From assembly GCA_937934115.1 (NCBI GenBank), contig CALHAH010000030.1, forward strand, positions 1 through 64,000: a stretch of DNA of 64,000 bases. Direction: 5' to 3'. The notes under the pieces are model-generated. The model was not told the origin of the DNA. It saw only the letters and a list, made by a program, of their open reading frames with translations, and made no database searches. Made by a program: the position numbers and the translations under genes. Below are positions 50,845 to 63,974 of the stretch, in pieces (the stretch's first letter is position 1; each line of letters begins with the position of its first letter). The DNA comes from an uncultured Thermoanaerobaculum sp. GTDB taxonomy: Bacteria > Acidobacteriota > Thermoanaerobaculia > Thermoanaerobaculales > Thermoanaerobaculaceae.

Positions 50845-53305
50845 CGTCCCCTCCGTTTTCTTCCCGCTCCGCAAGTTTGGCCACGGCTACCACTTTGTCC
50901 TCGCCGTTGACGTTGATGAGCCGCACCCCTTGCGCTGCCCGCCCCGTGCGACGAATTTCCGCGGAGCGGGTGCGGATGAGCATGCCCTGCGCCGTGACGA
51001 GAAGCACGTCGTCGTCCTCGTGCACGTGGCGAATGCCGGCCACGGCGCCGGTGCGGTTGGTGAGGTGCATGAGGATGATGCCGGTGCCGCCCCGTCCCTG
51101 GAGGCGGAACTCCTCCACCGGCGTGCGCTTGCCGTAGCCGTTTGCGGAAACGACAAGGATGTCGCCGCCTTCCTTTTCCGGGAAGGTGGCCATTTCCTCC
51201 ACAAAGTCGCCCTCCCGCAGGGCAATGCCACGAACACCGGCGGCCACTCGCCCCATGGGTCGCACCTCCCGCTCGTGGAAGCGAATAGCCATGCCCCGGT
51301 GGGTCCCCAAGAACACGTGGCTTTGCCCATCGGTGAGACGCACGGCCAAAAGGTCGTCACCTTCCTCCAAGGCAATGGCAGCAATGCCACCGGAGCGAAT
51401 GTTGGCAAAGGCGGAAAGCTCGGTTTTCTTCACCTTGCCGGCGCGGGTGGCGAAAAGGAGGTAGCGGTCCTCGGTGAAGGATTTCACGGCCACCAACGCC
51501 GCCACGCGCTCGTCCTGAGGGATGGGGAGGAGGTTGACGATGGCCTTACCTCGGGAGGCGGGAGATGCGTCGGGGATTTCATGGACCTTCAGGGCGTGCA
51601 CTTTGCCACGGGAGGTGAACACCAAAAGCACGTCGTGGGTGGAGGCCACGAACAAGTGCTCCACCGGGTCCTCATCCTTGGCCAAAGCTCCCCTACGCCC
51701 ACGACCACCACGCCGCTGGGCACGGTAGGCGGAAACCGGGGAGCGCTTAATGTAGCCCGATCTGGTTACGGTCACCACCACGTCTTCTTCAACGATGAGG
51801 TCTTCCAAGCGCAGTTCGCTGGTGTCGGGCAGGATTTCGGTGCGCCGGGGCTCGGCAAAGCGCTTTTTAATATCCAGAAGCTCCTCGATGACGATTTCGA
51901 GGACAAGCTGCTCTGAGCCCAAGATGGCGGTAAGACGCTCGATGAGGGCCAGCACTTCTTGGTACTCGGCCAGGATCTTATCCCGCTCCAGGGCGGTAAG
52001 GCGCTGCAAACGCAAGTCCAAGATGGCTTGGGCTTGCAGCTCGGAAAGGCCAAAGCGTTGGCAGAGTTGGGTCTTGGCGGTAGGGGGGTCGGGGGCCTTG
52101 CGGATGGTGGCAATGACCTCGTCCAGGTGATCCAGGGCAATGACCAGCCCTTCCAAAATATGCGCCCGCTCCTTGGCTTTGGCCAAGTCAAAGCGGGTGC
52201 GGCGTAGCACCACTTCCTTGCGGAAGGCCAAAAAGTGCTCCAGCGCTTGCTTCAAGGTGAGCACCTTGGGCTGCCCGTCAACGATGGCCAAGAGGTTGAT
52301 GCCAAAGGAGCTCTGCATAGGGGTGAGCTTGTAAAGCTGGTTCAAAACCACCTGCGGTACCGCGTCACGCTTGAGCTCCACCACCACGCGGATCCCGTCA
52401 CGGTCCGATTCGTCCCGCAAGTCGCTGATGCCCTCAATGTCCTTGCTCTGGACCAGCTCGGCAATGCGTTCCACGAGCTTGGCCTTGTTCACCTGGAAGG
52501 GCAGCTCGGTGATGACAATGGCGGTGCGGCCACCTTTGGGATGGTGCTCAATGACTGCGCGCGCTTGCACTTGCACTGACCCCTGTCCCGTGGCGTACGC
52601 TTTGCGGATCCCCTCGGTGCCGCGAATGATGGCAGCAGTGGGGAAATCAGGGCCGGGCAGGTAACGCAGAAGGTCATCCACCGTGGCTTCGGGGTTTTTG
52701 GCCAAAGCCACACAGGCATCAATAACCTCACCCAGGTTGTGCGGGGGAATGTTGGTGGCCATGCCCACGGCGATCCCTGAGGAACCGTTCACCAAGAGGT
52801 TTGGGAAGCGAGCGGGCAAGACCGTGGGTTCTTTCAGCGAGCCGTCGTAGTTGGGCTGCCAGTCCACGGTTTCCTTTTCCAGGTCCTCCCCCAGCATTTC
52901 TTCGGCCAGGCGCGAAAGCCGCACCTCGGTGTAACGCATGGCCGCGGGGTTGTCGCCGTCTACGGAACCGAAGTTGCCCTGACCATCCACCAAAACATGG
53001 CGCATGGAAAAGAGCTGCGCCATGCGCACCAGGGCGTCATAAATGGCGGCATCGCCGTGGGGGTGGTACTTACCCATGACGTCGCCGACGATGCGGGCGG
53101 ACTTCTTGTAGGGCTTGCCGGCGGTATTCCCCTGTTCCCACATGCCAAAGAGGATGCGGCGGTGCACGGGCTTCAAGCCATCCCGCACGTCGGGAAGGGC
53201 CCGCCCTACGATCACGCTCATGGCGTAATCCAGGTAGGAGCGCTTGAGCTCCTGCTCGATGGACACCGGGATCTTCTCTTCCCGGAAAAAGAGAGAGTCG
53301 CTCAT
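50828..53305 (-). CDS. gyrA: DNA gyrase subunit A
   Basis: 825 aa. [20 protein letters not shown], the active-site Tyr in [18 protein letters not shown] (near residue 122) and the winged-helix region are intact. The C-terminal six-bladed domain begins with the GyrA box [13 protein letters not shown], which distinguishes gyrase from topoisomerase IV. Introduces negative supercoils with GyrB. Follows gyrB after 18 bases. Confidence 0.97.
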   Translation of the reverse strand: MSDSLFFREEKIPVSIEQELKRSYLDYAMSVIVGRALPDVRDGLKPVHRRILFGMWEQGNTAGKPYKKSARIVGDVMGKYHPHGDAAIYDALVRMAQLFSMRHVLVDGQGNFGSVDGDNPAAMRYTEVRLSRLAEEMLGEDLEKETVDWQPNYDGSLKEPTVLPARFPNLLVNGSSGIAVGMATNIPPHNLGEVIDACVALAKNPEATVDDLLRYLPGPDFPTAAIIRGTEGIRKAYATGQGSVQVQARAVIEHHPKGGRTAIVITELPFQVNKAKLVERIAELVQSKDIEGISDLRDESDRDGIRVVVELKRDAVPQVVLNQLYKLTPMQSSFGINLLAIVDGQPKVLTLKQALEHFLAFRKEVVLRRTRFDLAKAKERAHILEGLVIALDHLDEVIATIRKAPDPPTAKTQLCQRFGLSELQAQAILDLRLQRLTALERDKILAEYQEVLALIERLTAILGSEQLVLEIVIEELLDIKKRFAEPRRTEILPDTSELRLEDLIVEEDVVVTVTRSGYIKRSPVSAYRAQRRGGRGRRGALAKDEDPVEHLFVASTHDVLLVFTSRGKVHALKVHEIPDASPASRGKAIVNLLPIPQDERVAALVAVKSFTEDRYLLFATRAGKVKKTELSAFANIRSGGIAAIALEEGDDLLAVRLTDGQSHVFLGTHRGMAIRFHEREVRPMGRVAAGVRGIALREGDFVEEMATFPEKEGGDILVVSANGYGKRTPVEEFRLQGRGGTGIILMHLTNRTGAVAGIRHVHEDDDVLLVTAQGMLIRTRSAEIRRTGRAAQGVRLINVNGEDKVVAVAKLAEREENGGDDEALH

Positions 53306-53323
53306 AGAGGCTTACGTCCTCGC

Positions 53324-56825
<3,502 letters not shown>

Positions 56826-56829
<4 letters not shown>

Positions 56830-57944
56830 GCGCCAGCAAATTTGATGGGCATGAGGACGTACAGGCAGTCGGCGGGGCTACCCTCTTCGGCCACGGGGCT
56901 TAAGACGATAGGGGCGTCGGCGCGGGCCAGCTGTACGTCCACCTGCTTCTCCGCGCAGGAAGAGAGAAAGTCCAGGAGGTAGGAAGCGTTTACGAAAACC
57001 TTCAGGGGTTCACCTTGGTACTCGCAGGGGAGCTCCTCCGCCGCTTGGCCAAGCTCGAAGCCGGCGGAGGCCACGGTGAGGGCATCCCCTTGGAAGTCAA
57101 GATAAACCCCGTGGTTACGGTCGGAACTTAAAAGGGCCACGCGACGCAGGGAAGCTAGGAAATCGACGCGCGAAAGGCGAGCACGCCAAGGGTGGGTGCG
57201 GATGAGCACCTTTTCGTACTGGGGGAAACGGGACTCCAAAAGCCTAGAAAGGAGCACGCGATCGCCCAAACGGAAGGCCAAATGGCGTTCGCCCAGGGAG
57301 AGGTAGACCGGGCTTTCGCCGCCATCTTCCAAGCGGCGTAGCTGTTGCAGGAGCTTGCGGGGCAGAAGCTGGCGGTTGCAGGGAGGAGTGCCGCCAGCGT
57401 GGGCATAACGCACGAAGGCCAGGCGGTGGCCGTCGGTACCTACCATTTCCACGGCGTCTGCGGCCAGGTTAAGGAGAGCAGCGTTGTACTGGAAATGACC
57501 TTCTTCAGCGGATACCGCAAAAGCAGCACGGTCAATGAGGTTGTGAAGAAGGGAAAGAGGTACGGCGTAACCTTGGCCCTGCGGTAGCTCCGGCAAGGTG
57601 GGGTACTGGGAGGGGTCAAGAATGGCCAGCTCCGAGTGGAAACTGCCGCTTTCAAGCAGAAGCCGGGTTTCCTGCAGCGTAAGCTGGAGGGTGTCCGAGG
57701 GTAGCTGGCGCAAGAGGTCAAAAAACACGCGGCCGTGGACGGTAACGCGGCCTTCTTGACGAACCCGAGCAGGAGTGGCGGCGAAAACCGTAAGGTCGAG
57801 GTCGGTGGCCACCACTTCCAAACGGTCGCCGGTGGCAGTGAGCAACACATGGGTAAGGATGGGTATCGTTGTACGCCGTTCCAAAACTCCCTGCAGGAGC
57901 TGGAGCTCCTGAGTAAGCTGGGCGCGGTTGACGGTTACATCCAT
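56826..57944 (-). CDS. dnaN: DNA polymerase III beta subunit (sliding clamp)
   Basis: 372 aa. VTVHGRVFFDLLRQLP in domain I, FAVSAEEGHFQYNAALLNL and MVGTDGHRLAFVRY in domain II and VKVFVNASYLLDFLSS in domain III; the family C-terminus (YVLMPIKFAGA) matches MPMR-type endings. AGGAGGGCCACCC precedes the ATG. It tethers polymerase to DNA. Confidence 0.96.
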
Positions 57945-58132
57945 GGGTGGCCCTCCTACGGCTACGGTCCAAGGGCAAGCTTACACGTTTTCGTAGAAGC
58001 CGTCGAGGGTGCGGAAAAAAGGAAGGGGAAGGGTAAGGCCAGTGTGGGGCTTACGTTCGGGGGGCAGGGGGTTGTGGAAAAAGGTGTGGAGTTGGGAAGG
58101 GAGGGCTGGGAAAAAGGACGGTAAGGGGAGAG
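57945..58132. other. dnaA-dnaN intergenic region, candidate oriC part
   Basis: 188 bases. On the minus strand TTTTCCACA (58081-58073) is one base from the DnaA-box consensus TTATCCACA; weaker relatives lie near 58084 (AACTCCACA) and 58031. There is no strong AT-rich unwinding element and no dense box cluster, so this is only a candidate. Confidence 0.35.
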
Positions 58133-59416
58133 CTAGCTACGAAACTGCTCCACAAAGGAAGCGAGGGTGGCGTCGAGGTTTGGGTTTTTTCGGCGCTGGG
58201 CAGCAATTTGCTCCACGGAGTAGAGGACGGTACTGTGGTGCTTGCCGAAGAGACGGCCGATTTCCGGGTAGGAAAGGTTGAGGACCTCGCGGAGCAAATA
58301 CATGGCCACTTGGCGGGGGAAGGCAACGCTGCGGCGGTTGTCCCGGCCTTTGAGGTCGGCCACCTTGATGCCGTAGTGGTGGGCCACAAAGCGGATGATT
58401 TCGTGGGGGGTGGAGGTGCGTTCGCTGGGGAGGACGGGGTAGAGGGCTTCGCGGACGGTCTCGAGCGTGGCAGGGCGGTTGGTGAGGGTCATAAAGACAA
58501 AGAGGCGGTGGAGGTAGCCTTCCAGCTCGCGGACGTTGTCGCGGCTGCGGGCAGCAATGAAGGAAACAACGTCGTTGGGGAGGTCGTAGCCCTCGAGGTG
58601 GGCTTTACCGCGGATGATGGCAATGCGGGTTTCCAGGTCTGGGGGCTGGATGTCGGCGACAAGACCCCAAGCAAAGCGTGTGCGCAAGCGTTCCTCTAGA
58701 CCGGAGATGTTGTGGGGTGGGGTGTCGGAAGTGAGCACGATTTGCTTTTGTGCTTCGTGCAGCGTGTTGAAGGTGTGAAAGAACTCTTCCTGGCATCGTT
58801 CCTTGCCGGCGAGGATGTGACAGTCATCGAGGAGCAAGACATCCACCTGGCGGTAGGTTTGGCGAAACTCGTTCATTTTTTGCAGGCGGATGGAGTGGAT
58901 GAGATCGTTCACAAACTTCTCGGTGGGGACGTAGGAGACGCGGAGGTTTGCGCGGGTGTGGCGGAGATGGTTGCCAATGGCGTGGAGGAGGTGCGTTTTG
59001 CCGAGACCGGAACCAGCGTAAACGAAGAGTGGGTTATAGCCGGTGCCGGGGTTGCTGGCCACCGCCAGGGCAGCGGCGCGGGCAAAAGCGTTGGAAGGGC
59101 CCTCGACGAAAGTGTCGAAGGTGTAGCGCGGGTTAAAGGCGAAAGGGGGAAGGGAGTGGGCCTCTTTGACCGGTGAAGCGGTAATGACGACGCGGAGGGG
59201 ATGTCCGCAGGCCAGGGCCACCGCGTCCTCCAGGAGCGGGAGGTACTGTTCGTTGAGGTAACGGGTGTAGACCGGGGAAGGCGCTTGCAAGCGGAGTTCG
59301 TGGCCGTTGCTCTCAAGAGGAGTGAGGGGCAGGAACCAGGACTCCAGCTCTTCAGGGGGAAGCTTCTCCTTGAGGTGAGAAAGGGCAGCTTGCCAGAGGT
59401 GGTTACTGTCGGCCAT
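58133..59416 (-). CDS. dnaA: Chromosomal replication initiator DnaA
   Basis: 427 aa from the ATG giving MADSNHLWQAALSHL; the track's 534-aa version starts 107 codons upstream inside rpmH. Domain I at the N-terminus, AAA+ Walker A YAGSGLGKTHLLHAIG near residue 145, Walker B VLLLDDCHILAGK near 205, and domain IV DNA-binding signatures GRDNRRSVAFPRQVAMYLL and IGRLFGKHHSTVLYSV. A TAGACT -10 lies 31 bases upstream of the ATG. Confidence 0.97.
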   Translation of the reverse strand: MADSNHLWQAALSHLKEKLPPEELESWFLPLTPLESNGHELRLQAPSPVYTRYLNEQYLPLLEDAVALACGHPLRVVITASPVKEAHSLPPFAFNPRYTFDTFVEGPSNAFARAAALAVASNPGTGYNPLFVYAGSGLGKTHLLHAIGNHLRHTRANLRVSYVPTEKFVNDLIHSIRLQKMNEFRQTYRQVDVLLLDDCHILAGKERCQEEFFHTFNTLHEAQKQIVLTSDTPPHNISGLEERLRTRFAWGLVADIQPPDLETRIAIIRGKAHLEGYDLPNDVVSFIAARSRDNVRELEGYLHRLFVFMTLTNRPATLETVREALYPVLPSERTSTPHEIIRFVAHHYGIKVADLKGRDNRRSVAFPRQVAMYLLREVLNLSYPEIGRLFGKHHSTVLYSVEQIAAQRRKNPNLDATLASFVEQFRS

Positions 59417-59447
59417 GGTGTGTTCCGTCCCAAAATCCGGGCCGACT

Positions 59448-59491
59448 AGTCTAACACAGCGGTTGACCCTGGCGGAAGGGGCGTGTAGACT
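59448..59491. promoter_or_regulatory. Divergent promoters of dnaA (-) and rpmH (+)
   Basis: Plus: TTGACC (59463-59468), 17-bp spacer, TAGACT (59486-59491), transcription start near 59498. Minus: TAGACT (59453-59448) with only a poor -35 (tccgcc). The plus-strand -35 lies between the two -10 boxes, so the promoters overlap. Confidence 0.6.
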
Positions 59492-59530
59492 TTGAAGGCT
59501 TAGGGCCCAAAGCCCAGCGTGAGGTGTGCC

Positions 59531-59665
59531 ATGAAGAGGACGTTTCAGCCGAACAACCGGCGGCGGAAAAAGACCCATGGTTTTCGTGCCCGTATGCGGA
59601 CCAAGGCGGGGCGGCGGGTGTTGGCCGCCCGCAGGCGCAAGGGACGGGCGCGTTTGACGCCGTAG
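59531..59665 (+). CDS. rpmH: Ribosomal protein bL34
   Basis: 44 aa, too short for the ORF track. [20 protein letters not shown], then [19 protein letters not shown], is the invariant L34 sequence. Strong promoter upstream. Followed 3 bases later by rnpA, the standard bacterial order. Confidence 0.97.
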   Translation: MKRTFQPNNRRRKKTHGFRARMRTKAGRRVLAARRRKGRARLTP

Positions 59666-59668
59666 GCT

Positions 59669-60019
59669 TTGGCGTTCCGTGGGATAAAGCGGCGGCGGGA
59701 TTTTACGCAAGCCTATCGCCAGGGCGTGAAGGTTCACGGGCGGTTCATGGTTGTCTTTGTGCGGTTGCGCGATGGGGAGGGGGGCCCGCGCCTGGGAATT
59801 ACCGCCACCCGGCGGGTGGGTGGGGCGGTGGTACGGAACCGCTGCCGGCGGCGGGTGCGGGCGGTGGCCAAGTGGGGCGAGGGGTTGGTGGGGGACTTAC
59901 CGCTGGATGTGGTGGTGAACGTCAAAAGCGAGCTGGCGGAGGCGCCGTGGCCGGAAGTGGTGGCGGAGTTTGTGCGGTGCTTGGAAAAGGGGTTACGCCG
60001 GGTTGGGCAGCACGGGTAG
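59669..60019 (+). CDS. rnpA: Ribonuclease P protein component
   Basis: 116 aa from [25 protein letters not shown] at the N-terminus and the RNR motif in [16 protein letters not shown] define RnpA. It assists the RNase P RNA in tRNA 5' maturation; that RNA gene was not found here. Confidence 0.94.
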   Translation: MAFRGIKRRRDFTQAYRQGVKVHGRFMVVFVRLRDGEGGPRLGITATRRVGGAVVRNRCRRRVRAVAKWGEGLVGDLPLDVVVNVKSELAEAPWPEVVAEFVRCLEKGLRRVGQHG

Positions 60020-60237
60020 CTATTGGGCTTTTGCGGTGCTACAAGCGGTGGGTGTCCCCGCTTTTGCCGCCAGCCTGCCGGTTTACGCCCACCTGTTCGG
60101 AATACATGGCGGAGGCTATGGCAGTGTGGGGTTTTTGGCGTGGGTTGGGACTGGGCTTGCGGCGGCTTGGACGTTGTCACCCGTGGCACCCGGGAGGGTT
60201 CGATCCGGTCCCTCGTCGCCGAGAAGAGAGGGGGTAG
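59977..60237 (+). CDS. yidD: Membrane protein insertion factor YidD
   Basis: About 86 aa if the GTG at 59977 is used. The recognisable protein starts [19 protein letters not shown], then [19 protein letters not shown] and [14 protein letters not shown], all diagnostic of YidD. The family start would be near a GTA/ATT pair at 60019-60022, so the true initiation codon is uncertain. It overlaps rnpA by about 43 bases and yidC follows after 3 bases. Confidence 0.88.
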   Translation: MLGKGVTPGWAARVAIGLLRCYKRWVSPLLPPACRFTPTCSEYMAEAMAVWGFWRGLGLGLRRLGRCHPWHPGGFDPVPRRREERG

Positions 60238-60240
60238 GGG

Positions 60241-61758
60241 ATGGAACGTAGGGCGCTTTTGGCCGTGCTCCTGTCGGTGGTAGTGGTGGTGCTGTGGTAC
60301 TCGCTTTTTCCGCCGAAGCCGCCGGAGCCGCAGGAAGTAGGGCCGGCCGGGGCGGAAACCTCGGCGCCAGTAGAGGCGGGGCTACCCGCGGAAGCGCCAC
60401 AGGGGGTGACAGGGGAGGCTATTGGTGGGGAGCAGGAGGAGCAGGTGGTTTTGGAGGGGGAGGGGTTTCGGGCGGTGGTGAGCAACCGCGGCGGTGTCAT
60501 AGCCTCCTGGCAGTTGGAGCGGTTTCGGGATGGGGGTGGGAAGCCGCAGGAGTTGGTAGGAGAAGGTGTTTTGCCGCTGACGATCGTGCCCGATGGACCT
60601 TGGAACCGGGAACTGTACCAGGTGGAGCGGGACGGGCAGGGTGTGGTGCTGCGCTGGGGGGATGGACAGGGGCGCCTGGTGGAAAAGCGGGTGTGGGTGG
60701 AGGGAGCGTACCGCCTGCGGGTGGAGGGGAGGCTTTTGGGCTTGGGGAAGGAAGCTGGTGTGGTGGTGGGTAGCTTGGCGACGTGGTCGGGTGTGGGCAA
60801 GGACGACAGCCTGGGCCGGGCAGAGTTCGTGGTGGCGGTGGGGGGGAAGCTGAAGCGGGTAGCGTTGGGGAAGGCGGAGACGGTGGAGGTTTCTTTGAAT
60901 GCGCAGTTCGTGGGCGCGGAAGACCGTTACTTCCTTTTGGCTTTCGTTCCAGACCGCTCTGTGGGGGCCCGGGCGGAGGGCGCGGCAGGCCGGGCAGAGG
61001 TGCTGGTGGCGGGGGAGTTTGCGGGGACGTTGGTGGGAGCTCCCAAGGAACACAAGCTCTTGAAGGGCTTTGGCAGGGGCCTGGAGGAAACTCTTTCCTT
61101 TGGGCTTTTCGGTTTTTTGTCGCTGATTTTTCTGGAGGTTTTGCGGTGGATCCATGGGTGGTCGGGGAACTGGGGGGTGGGCATTATCCTTCTCACCGCG
61201 GTGATTCGGCTGCTGTTGTTTCCCCTCACCCACAAGAGCACGGTGGCCATGCGGGGCATGGCCAAGCTGCAGCCAAAGATTAAGGCCATTCAAGAGCGCT
61301 ACCAGGAACGGGCAAAAAAGGACCCCGCGGCACGGCAACGCATGAACCAGGAGATCATGGAGCTGTACCGGCGGGAAAGGGTAAACCCCATGGGTGGGTG
61401 CCTGCCGCTTGTGGTGCAAATCCCCATCTTGTGGGCTTTGTACACGCTTTTCGCCTTTGCCATTGAACTGCGGCACCAACCCTTTGTGTTATGGATACGG
61501 GACCTTTCAGCGAAGGATCCCACCTACATCACGCCCATCCTCATGACTGCCTCTATGGTGCTGCAACAGAAGCTGGCCCCGCAAACGGGCGACCCCGCGC
61601 AGCGGCGGATGTTCATGCTTTTGCCTTTTGTGTTTGGGTTGATGTTCATGAACTTCCCCTCAGGTCTGGTGCTCTATTGGCTGGTGAACAACGTGCTCAC
61701 CATTGGGCAGCAGCTGCTTACAGAGAGGCTCTTGCGCCGGGCCAACGGCGGGGCGTAA
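60241..61758 (+). CDS. yidC: Membrane protein insertase YidC
   Basis: 505 aa. N-terminal helix ALLAVLLSVVVVVLWYSLF, Pro/Glu-rich linker, periplasmic P1 domain (about 60-290) and a C-terminal core of five helices with NWGVGIILLTAVIRLLLFPL and MGGCLPLVVQIPILWALYT. The large P1 domain is typical of Gram-negative YidC. It inserts and folds inner-membrane proteins. Confidence 0.96.
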   Translation: MERRALLAVLLSVVVVVLWYSLFPPKPPEPQEVGPAGAETSAPVEAGLPAEAPQGVTGEAIGGEQEEQVVLEGEGFRAVVSNRGGVIASWQLERFRDGGGKPQELVGEGVLPLTIVPDGPWNRELYQVERDGQGVVLRWGDGQGRLVEKRVWVEGAYRLRVEGRLLGLGKEAGVVVGSLATWSGVGKDDSLGRAEFVVAVGGKLKRVALGKAETVEVSLNAQFVGAEDRYFLLAFVPDRSVGARAEGAAGRAEVLVAGEFAGTLVGAPKEHKLLKGFGRGLEETLSFGLFGFLSLIFLEVLRWIHGWSGNWGVGIILLTAVIRLLLFPLTHKSTVAMRGMAKLQPKIKAIQERYQERAKKDPAARQRMNQEIMELYRRERVNPMGGCLPLVVQIPILWALYTLFAFAIELRHQPFVLWIRDLSAKDPTYITPILMTASMVLQQKLAPQTGDPAQRRMFMLLPFVFGLMFMNFPSGLVLYWLVNNVLTIGQQLLTERLLRRANGGA

Positions 61759-61760
61759 GC

Positions 61761-62354
61761 GTGGATGGGGGCACCTGGCGGGATCGCCTGGTCGCCGCCG
61801 GGGTTTTTAGGGAGCTGGCGGGGCCACTGGCGGTATTCTTGGAGTTACTTGCGCAGTGGGGTAAGGCGTGCGATTTAACCGCCGGTCTTTCGCCCGAGGT
61901 GCTCATAAGGGATCACGTTTTGGAGTCTCTTACCGGGGCACCCTGGTTGCTCCCGGGTGTGCTTTTGGACCTGGGGAGCGGTGGTGGTTTTCCTGCCATT
62001 CCTCTGCTTTTGGCGCGGCGTGATGTGCGGGGGTTTTTGGTGGAGCCCCGCGCCCGCCGCTGGGCTTTCCTAAAGGAAGCGGTGCGCGAGCTGGGGTTGG
62101 AGGCCGAGGTGTGGCGGGGGCGCGTGGCGGATGTAAAGCCTACATGGGTTGCAAACGTGAGCGTGCGGGCCTTGGCGCGGGAGGTTTGGGAAGGGGAGGC
62201 CCAACGGCTCTTGGCTCCCGGGGGTAGGTGGTTGTGGTGGGCTGGACCAAGGGCGTACCTCGGGGCACCCGCGGGGCTCGAGGATGTGGTAACCTGCCCG
62301 TTGCCTAACCCCAAAAGGGGGCGGCTGGTGGTTTGGGGGCGATGTTTCACGTGA
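61761..62354 (+). CDS. rsmG: 16S rRNA (guanine-N7) methyltransferase
   Basis: 197 aa from GTG two bases after yidC. AdoMet site LLDLGSGGGFPAIPLLLA near residue 68 and VEPRARRWAFLKEAVRELGL near 95 are GidB/RsmG features. It methylates G527 (E. coli numbering). Its last codons and stop lie in the parS site and overlap parA. Confidence 0.93.
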   Translation: MDGGTWRDRLVAAGVFRELAGPLAVFLELLAQWGKACDLTAGLSPEVLIRDHVLESLTGAPWLLPGVLLDLGSGGGFPAIPLLLARRDVRGFLVEPRARRWAFLKEAVRELGLEAEVWRGRVADVKPTWVANVSVRALAREVWEGEAQRLLAPGGRWLWWAGPRAYLGAPAGLEDVVTCPLPNPKRGRLVVWGRCFT

Positions 62355-63163
62355 AACACCAAGACGAAGATCAAGGCTTCCAAAGGGTTGTGGCGGTTGC
62401 CAACCAAAAGGGCGGTGTGGGCAAAACCACGACGGTCATGAACCTGGGGGCAGCCCTGGCCACCTTCGAACAGCGGGTTTTGGTCATTGACCTGGATCCG
62501 CAATCCAACTGTTCCTCTGGGCTGGGTTGGAACCGGCAGGATGCGCCCACGTCCTATCACGTTCTCGAAGGGCTGGTGCCCCTCATGGACGCGGTGGTGC
62601 CCTCTTCCTTTCCGGGTTTGGACCTTTTGCCCGCCAGCCCCGATTTGGTCGGGGCGGAAGTGGAGCTTCTCTCCCAAGAGGACAGGGCGCTGTGCCTGGC
62701 CCAAGCCCTCAAAGCTTCGCCACCTCCCCATCACTGGGTGCTCATTGATTGTCCGCCTTCCCTGGGAATCCTCACGGTGAACGCCTTGGCTGCTGCCCAC
62801 TCGGTTTTGATTCCCATCCAATGCGAGTACTTTGCGTTGGAAGGCGTCAGCGAGCTCATACGCACCCTCGATCGCGTGCGCGCTGCGTGGAACCCCGCCC
62901 TTGCCATTGAGGGTGTGGTGCTGACCCTTTACGACGAGCGCTTAAGCTTGGCCAATCAAGTAGTGGAGGAAGTACGCCGCTTCTTTGTGGATGACGTTTT
63001 TGCCACGGTGGTACCTAGAAACGTACGCTTGGCCGAGGCCCCCTCCTTTGGCCGCACGATCCTGGAGTACGACATCAAAAGCCGCGGTGCCCAGGCTTAC
63101 CTGAGCCTGGCGCGTGAGCTTTTGGAGCGGAGACTTGCCTATGAAACGCGCCGCGCTGGGTAA
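62342..63163 (+). CDS. parA: Chromosome-partitioning ATPase ParA
   Basis: 273 aa from the ATG giving MFHVKHQDED. The deviant Walker A is VANQKGGVGKTTTVMNLGAA, followed by VLVIDLDPQSNCSSGLG and LIDCPPSLGILTVNALAA. It moves ParB-parS complexes. The ATG is one base before parS. It overlaps parB by 23 bases. Confidence 0.96.
   Translation: MFHVKHQDEDQGFQRVVAVANQKGGVGKTTTVMNLGAALATFEQRVLVIDLDPQSNCSSGLGWNRQDAPTSYHVLEGLVPLMDAVVPSSFPGLDLLPASPDLVGAEVELLSQEDRALCLAQALKASPPPHHWVLIDCPPSLGILTVNALAAAHSVLIPIQCEYFALEGVSELIRTLDRVRAAWNPALAIEGVVLTLYDERLSLANQVVEEVRRFFVDDVFATVVPRNVRLAEAPSFGRTILEYDIKSRGAQAYLSLARELLERRLAYETRRAG
62343..62358. promoter_or_regulatory. parS centromere site
   Basis: TGTTTCACGTGAAACA, the perfect 16-bp palindromic ParB-binding consensus. 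It covers the rsmG stop codon and the second to seventh codons region of parA (MFHVKH is simply its translation). ParB bound here could also affect parA expression. Confidence 0.95.
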
Positions 63164-63974
63164 GGGGCTTTCGGCGCTGCTCCCGGAAGGTGGTTCCACC
63201 GCCCGTGGGGTTTTGGAAATACCCGTGACTGCCATCCGTCCCAACCCCCTCCAGCCCCGTCGGCAGTTTTCCCAGGAAAGCCTCAAGGAGCTGGCCTCAT
63301 CCTTGAAAACCCACGGTTTTCTCCAGCCAGTGGTGGTAGCTCCGGCGGAGGGTGGGTATGTGCTTATCGCCGGAGAGCGACGCTGGCGAGCGGCGCAATT
63401 GGCAGGGCTATCCAAGGTGCCGGCAGTGGTGCACCAGGCGGACACCGACGGGGAAAGGCTGGCCCTGGCGCTCATCGAAAACCTGCAGCGGGAGGACCTC
63501 ACGCCCATCGAAGAGGCCCGCGCCTACCTCCAGTTGCGCACTGAGCTCGGTCTTTCCCAAGAGGAAATAGCCCAGCGGGTGGGCAAGGACCGCTCCACGG
63601 TGGCCAACGCCCTGCGGCTTTTAAGTCTGCCCCTTTCGGTGCAAGCCCTCGTGGACGAGGGCCGTCTTTCTGCTGGCCACGCCCGCACGCTGGCCGGCCT
63701 TTCCGAACCCAAGCAGCAGGAAGAGTTGGCGCAACGGTGTGTGGCTGAGGGTTGGTCGGTACGGGAGCTGGAACGGCGGCTTCGCCACCCTCCCCGCAAG
63801 CCGAAAGCTTCCAAGGACCCCGAGACCTTGGCCGCGGAAGACCGCTTGGCCTTGTGTTTGGGGACCAGGGTGGCCATTCATCGCCGGCGGCGGGGCGGCG
63901 AAATTCGCATTGCTTTTACCAACGAAGCGGAGCTCATCCGCCTGTACCGCCATCTGGCTGGGGAGGAGGCATGA
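63141..63974 (+). CDS. parB: Chromosome-partitioning protein ParB
   Basis: 277 aa from the ATG giving MKRAALGKGLSALLPEG. CTP-binding boxes IRPNPLQPRRQFSQESLKEL, VLIAGERRWRAAQLAGL and ENLQREDLTPIEEARAYLQL, then helix-turn-helix LSQEEIAQRVGKDRSTVANAL. The last ~50 residues form the dimerisation domain. Ends in ATGA shared with the next gene. Confidence 0.96.
   Translation: MKRAALGKGLSALLPEGGSTARGVLEIPVTAIRPNPLQPRRQFSQESLKELASSLKTHGFLQPVVVAPAEGGYVLIAGERRWRAAQLAGLSKVPAVVHQADTDGERLALALIENLQREDLTPIEEARAYLQLRTELGLSQEEIAQRVGKDRSTVANALRLLSLPLSVQALVDEGRLSAGHARTLAGLSEPKQQEELAQRCVAEGWSVRELERRLRHPPRKPKASKDPETLAAEDRLALCLGTRVAIHRRRRGGEIRIAFTNEAELIRLYRHLAGEEA

Noticed and set aside
59524-60237. 238-aa ORF spanning rpmH to yidD
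   Set aside because: Only the C-terminal part is YidD; the N-terminal part is rpmH and rnpA read in another frame.
60382-61479. 365-aa minus-strand ORF opposite yidC
   Set aside because: His/Pro/Gln-rich shadow of yidC.
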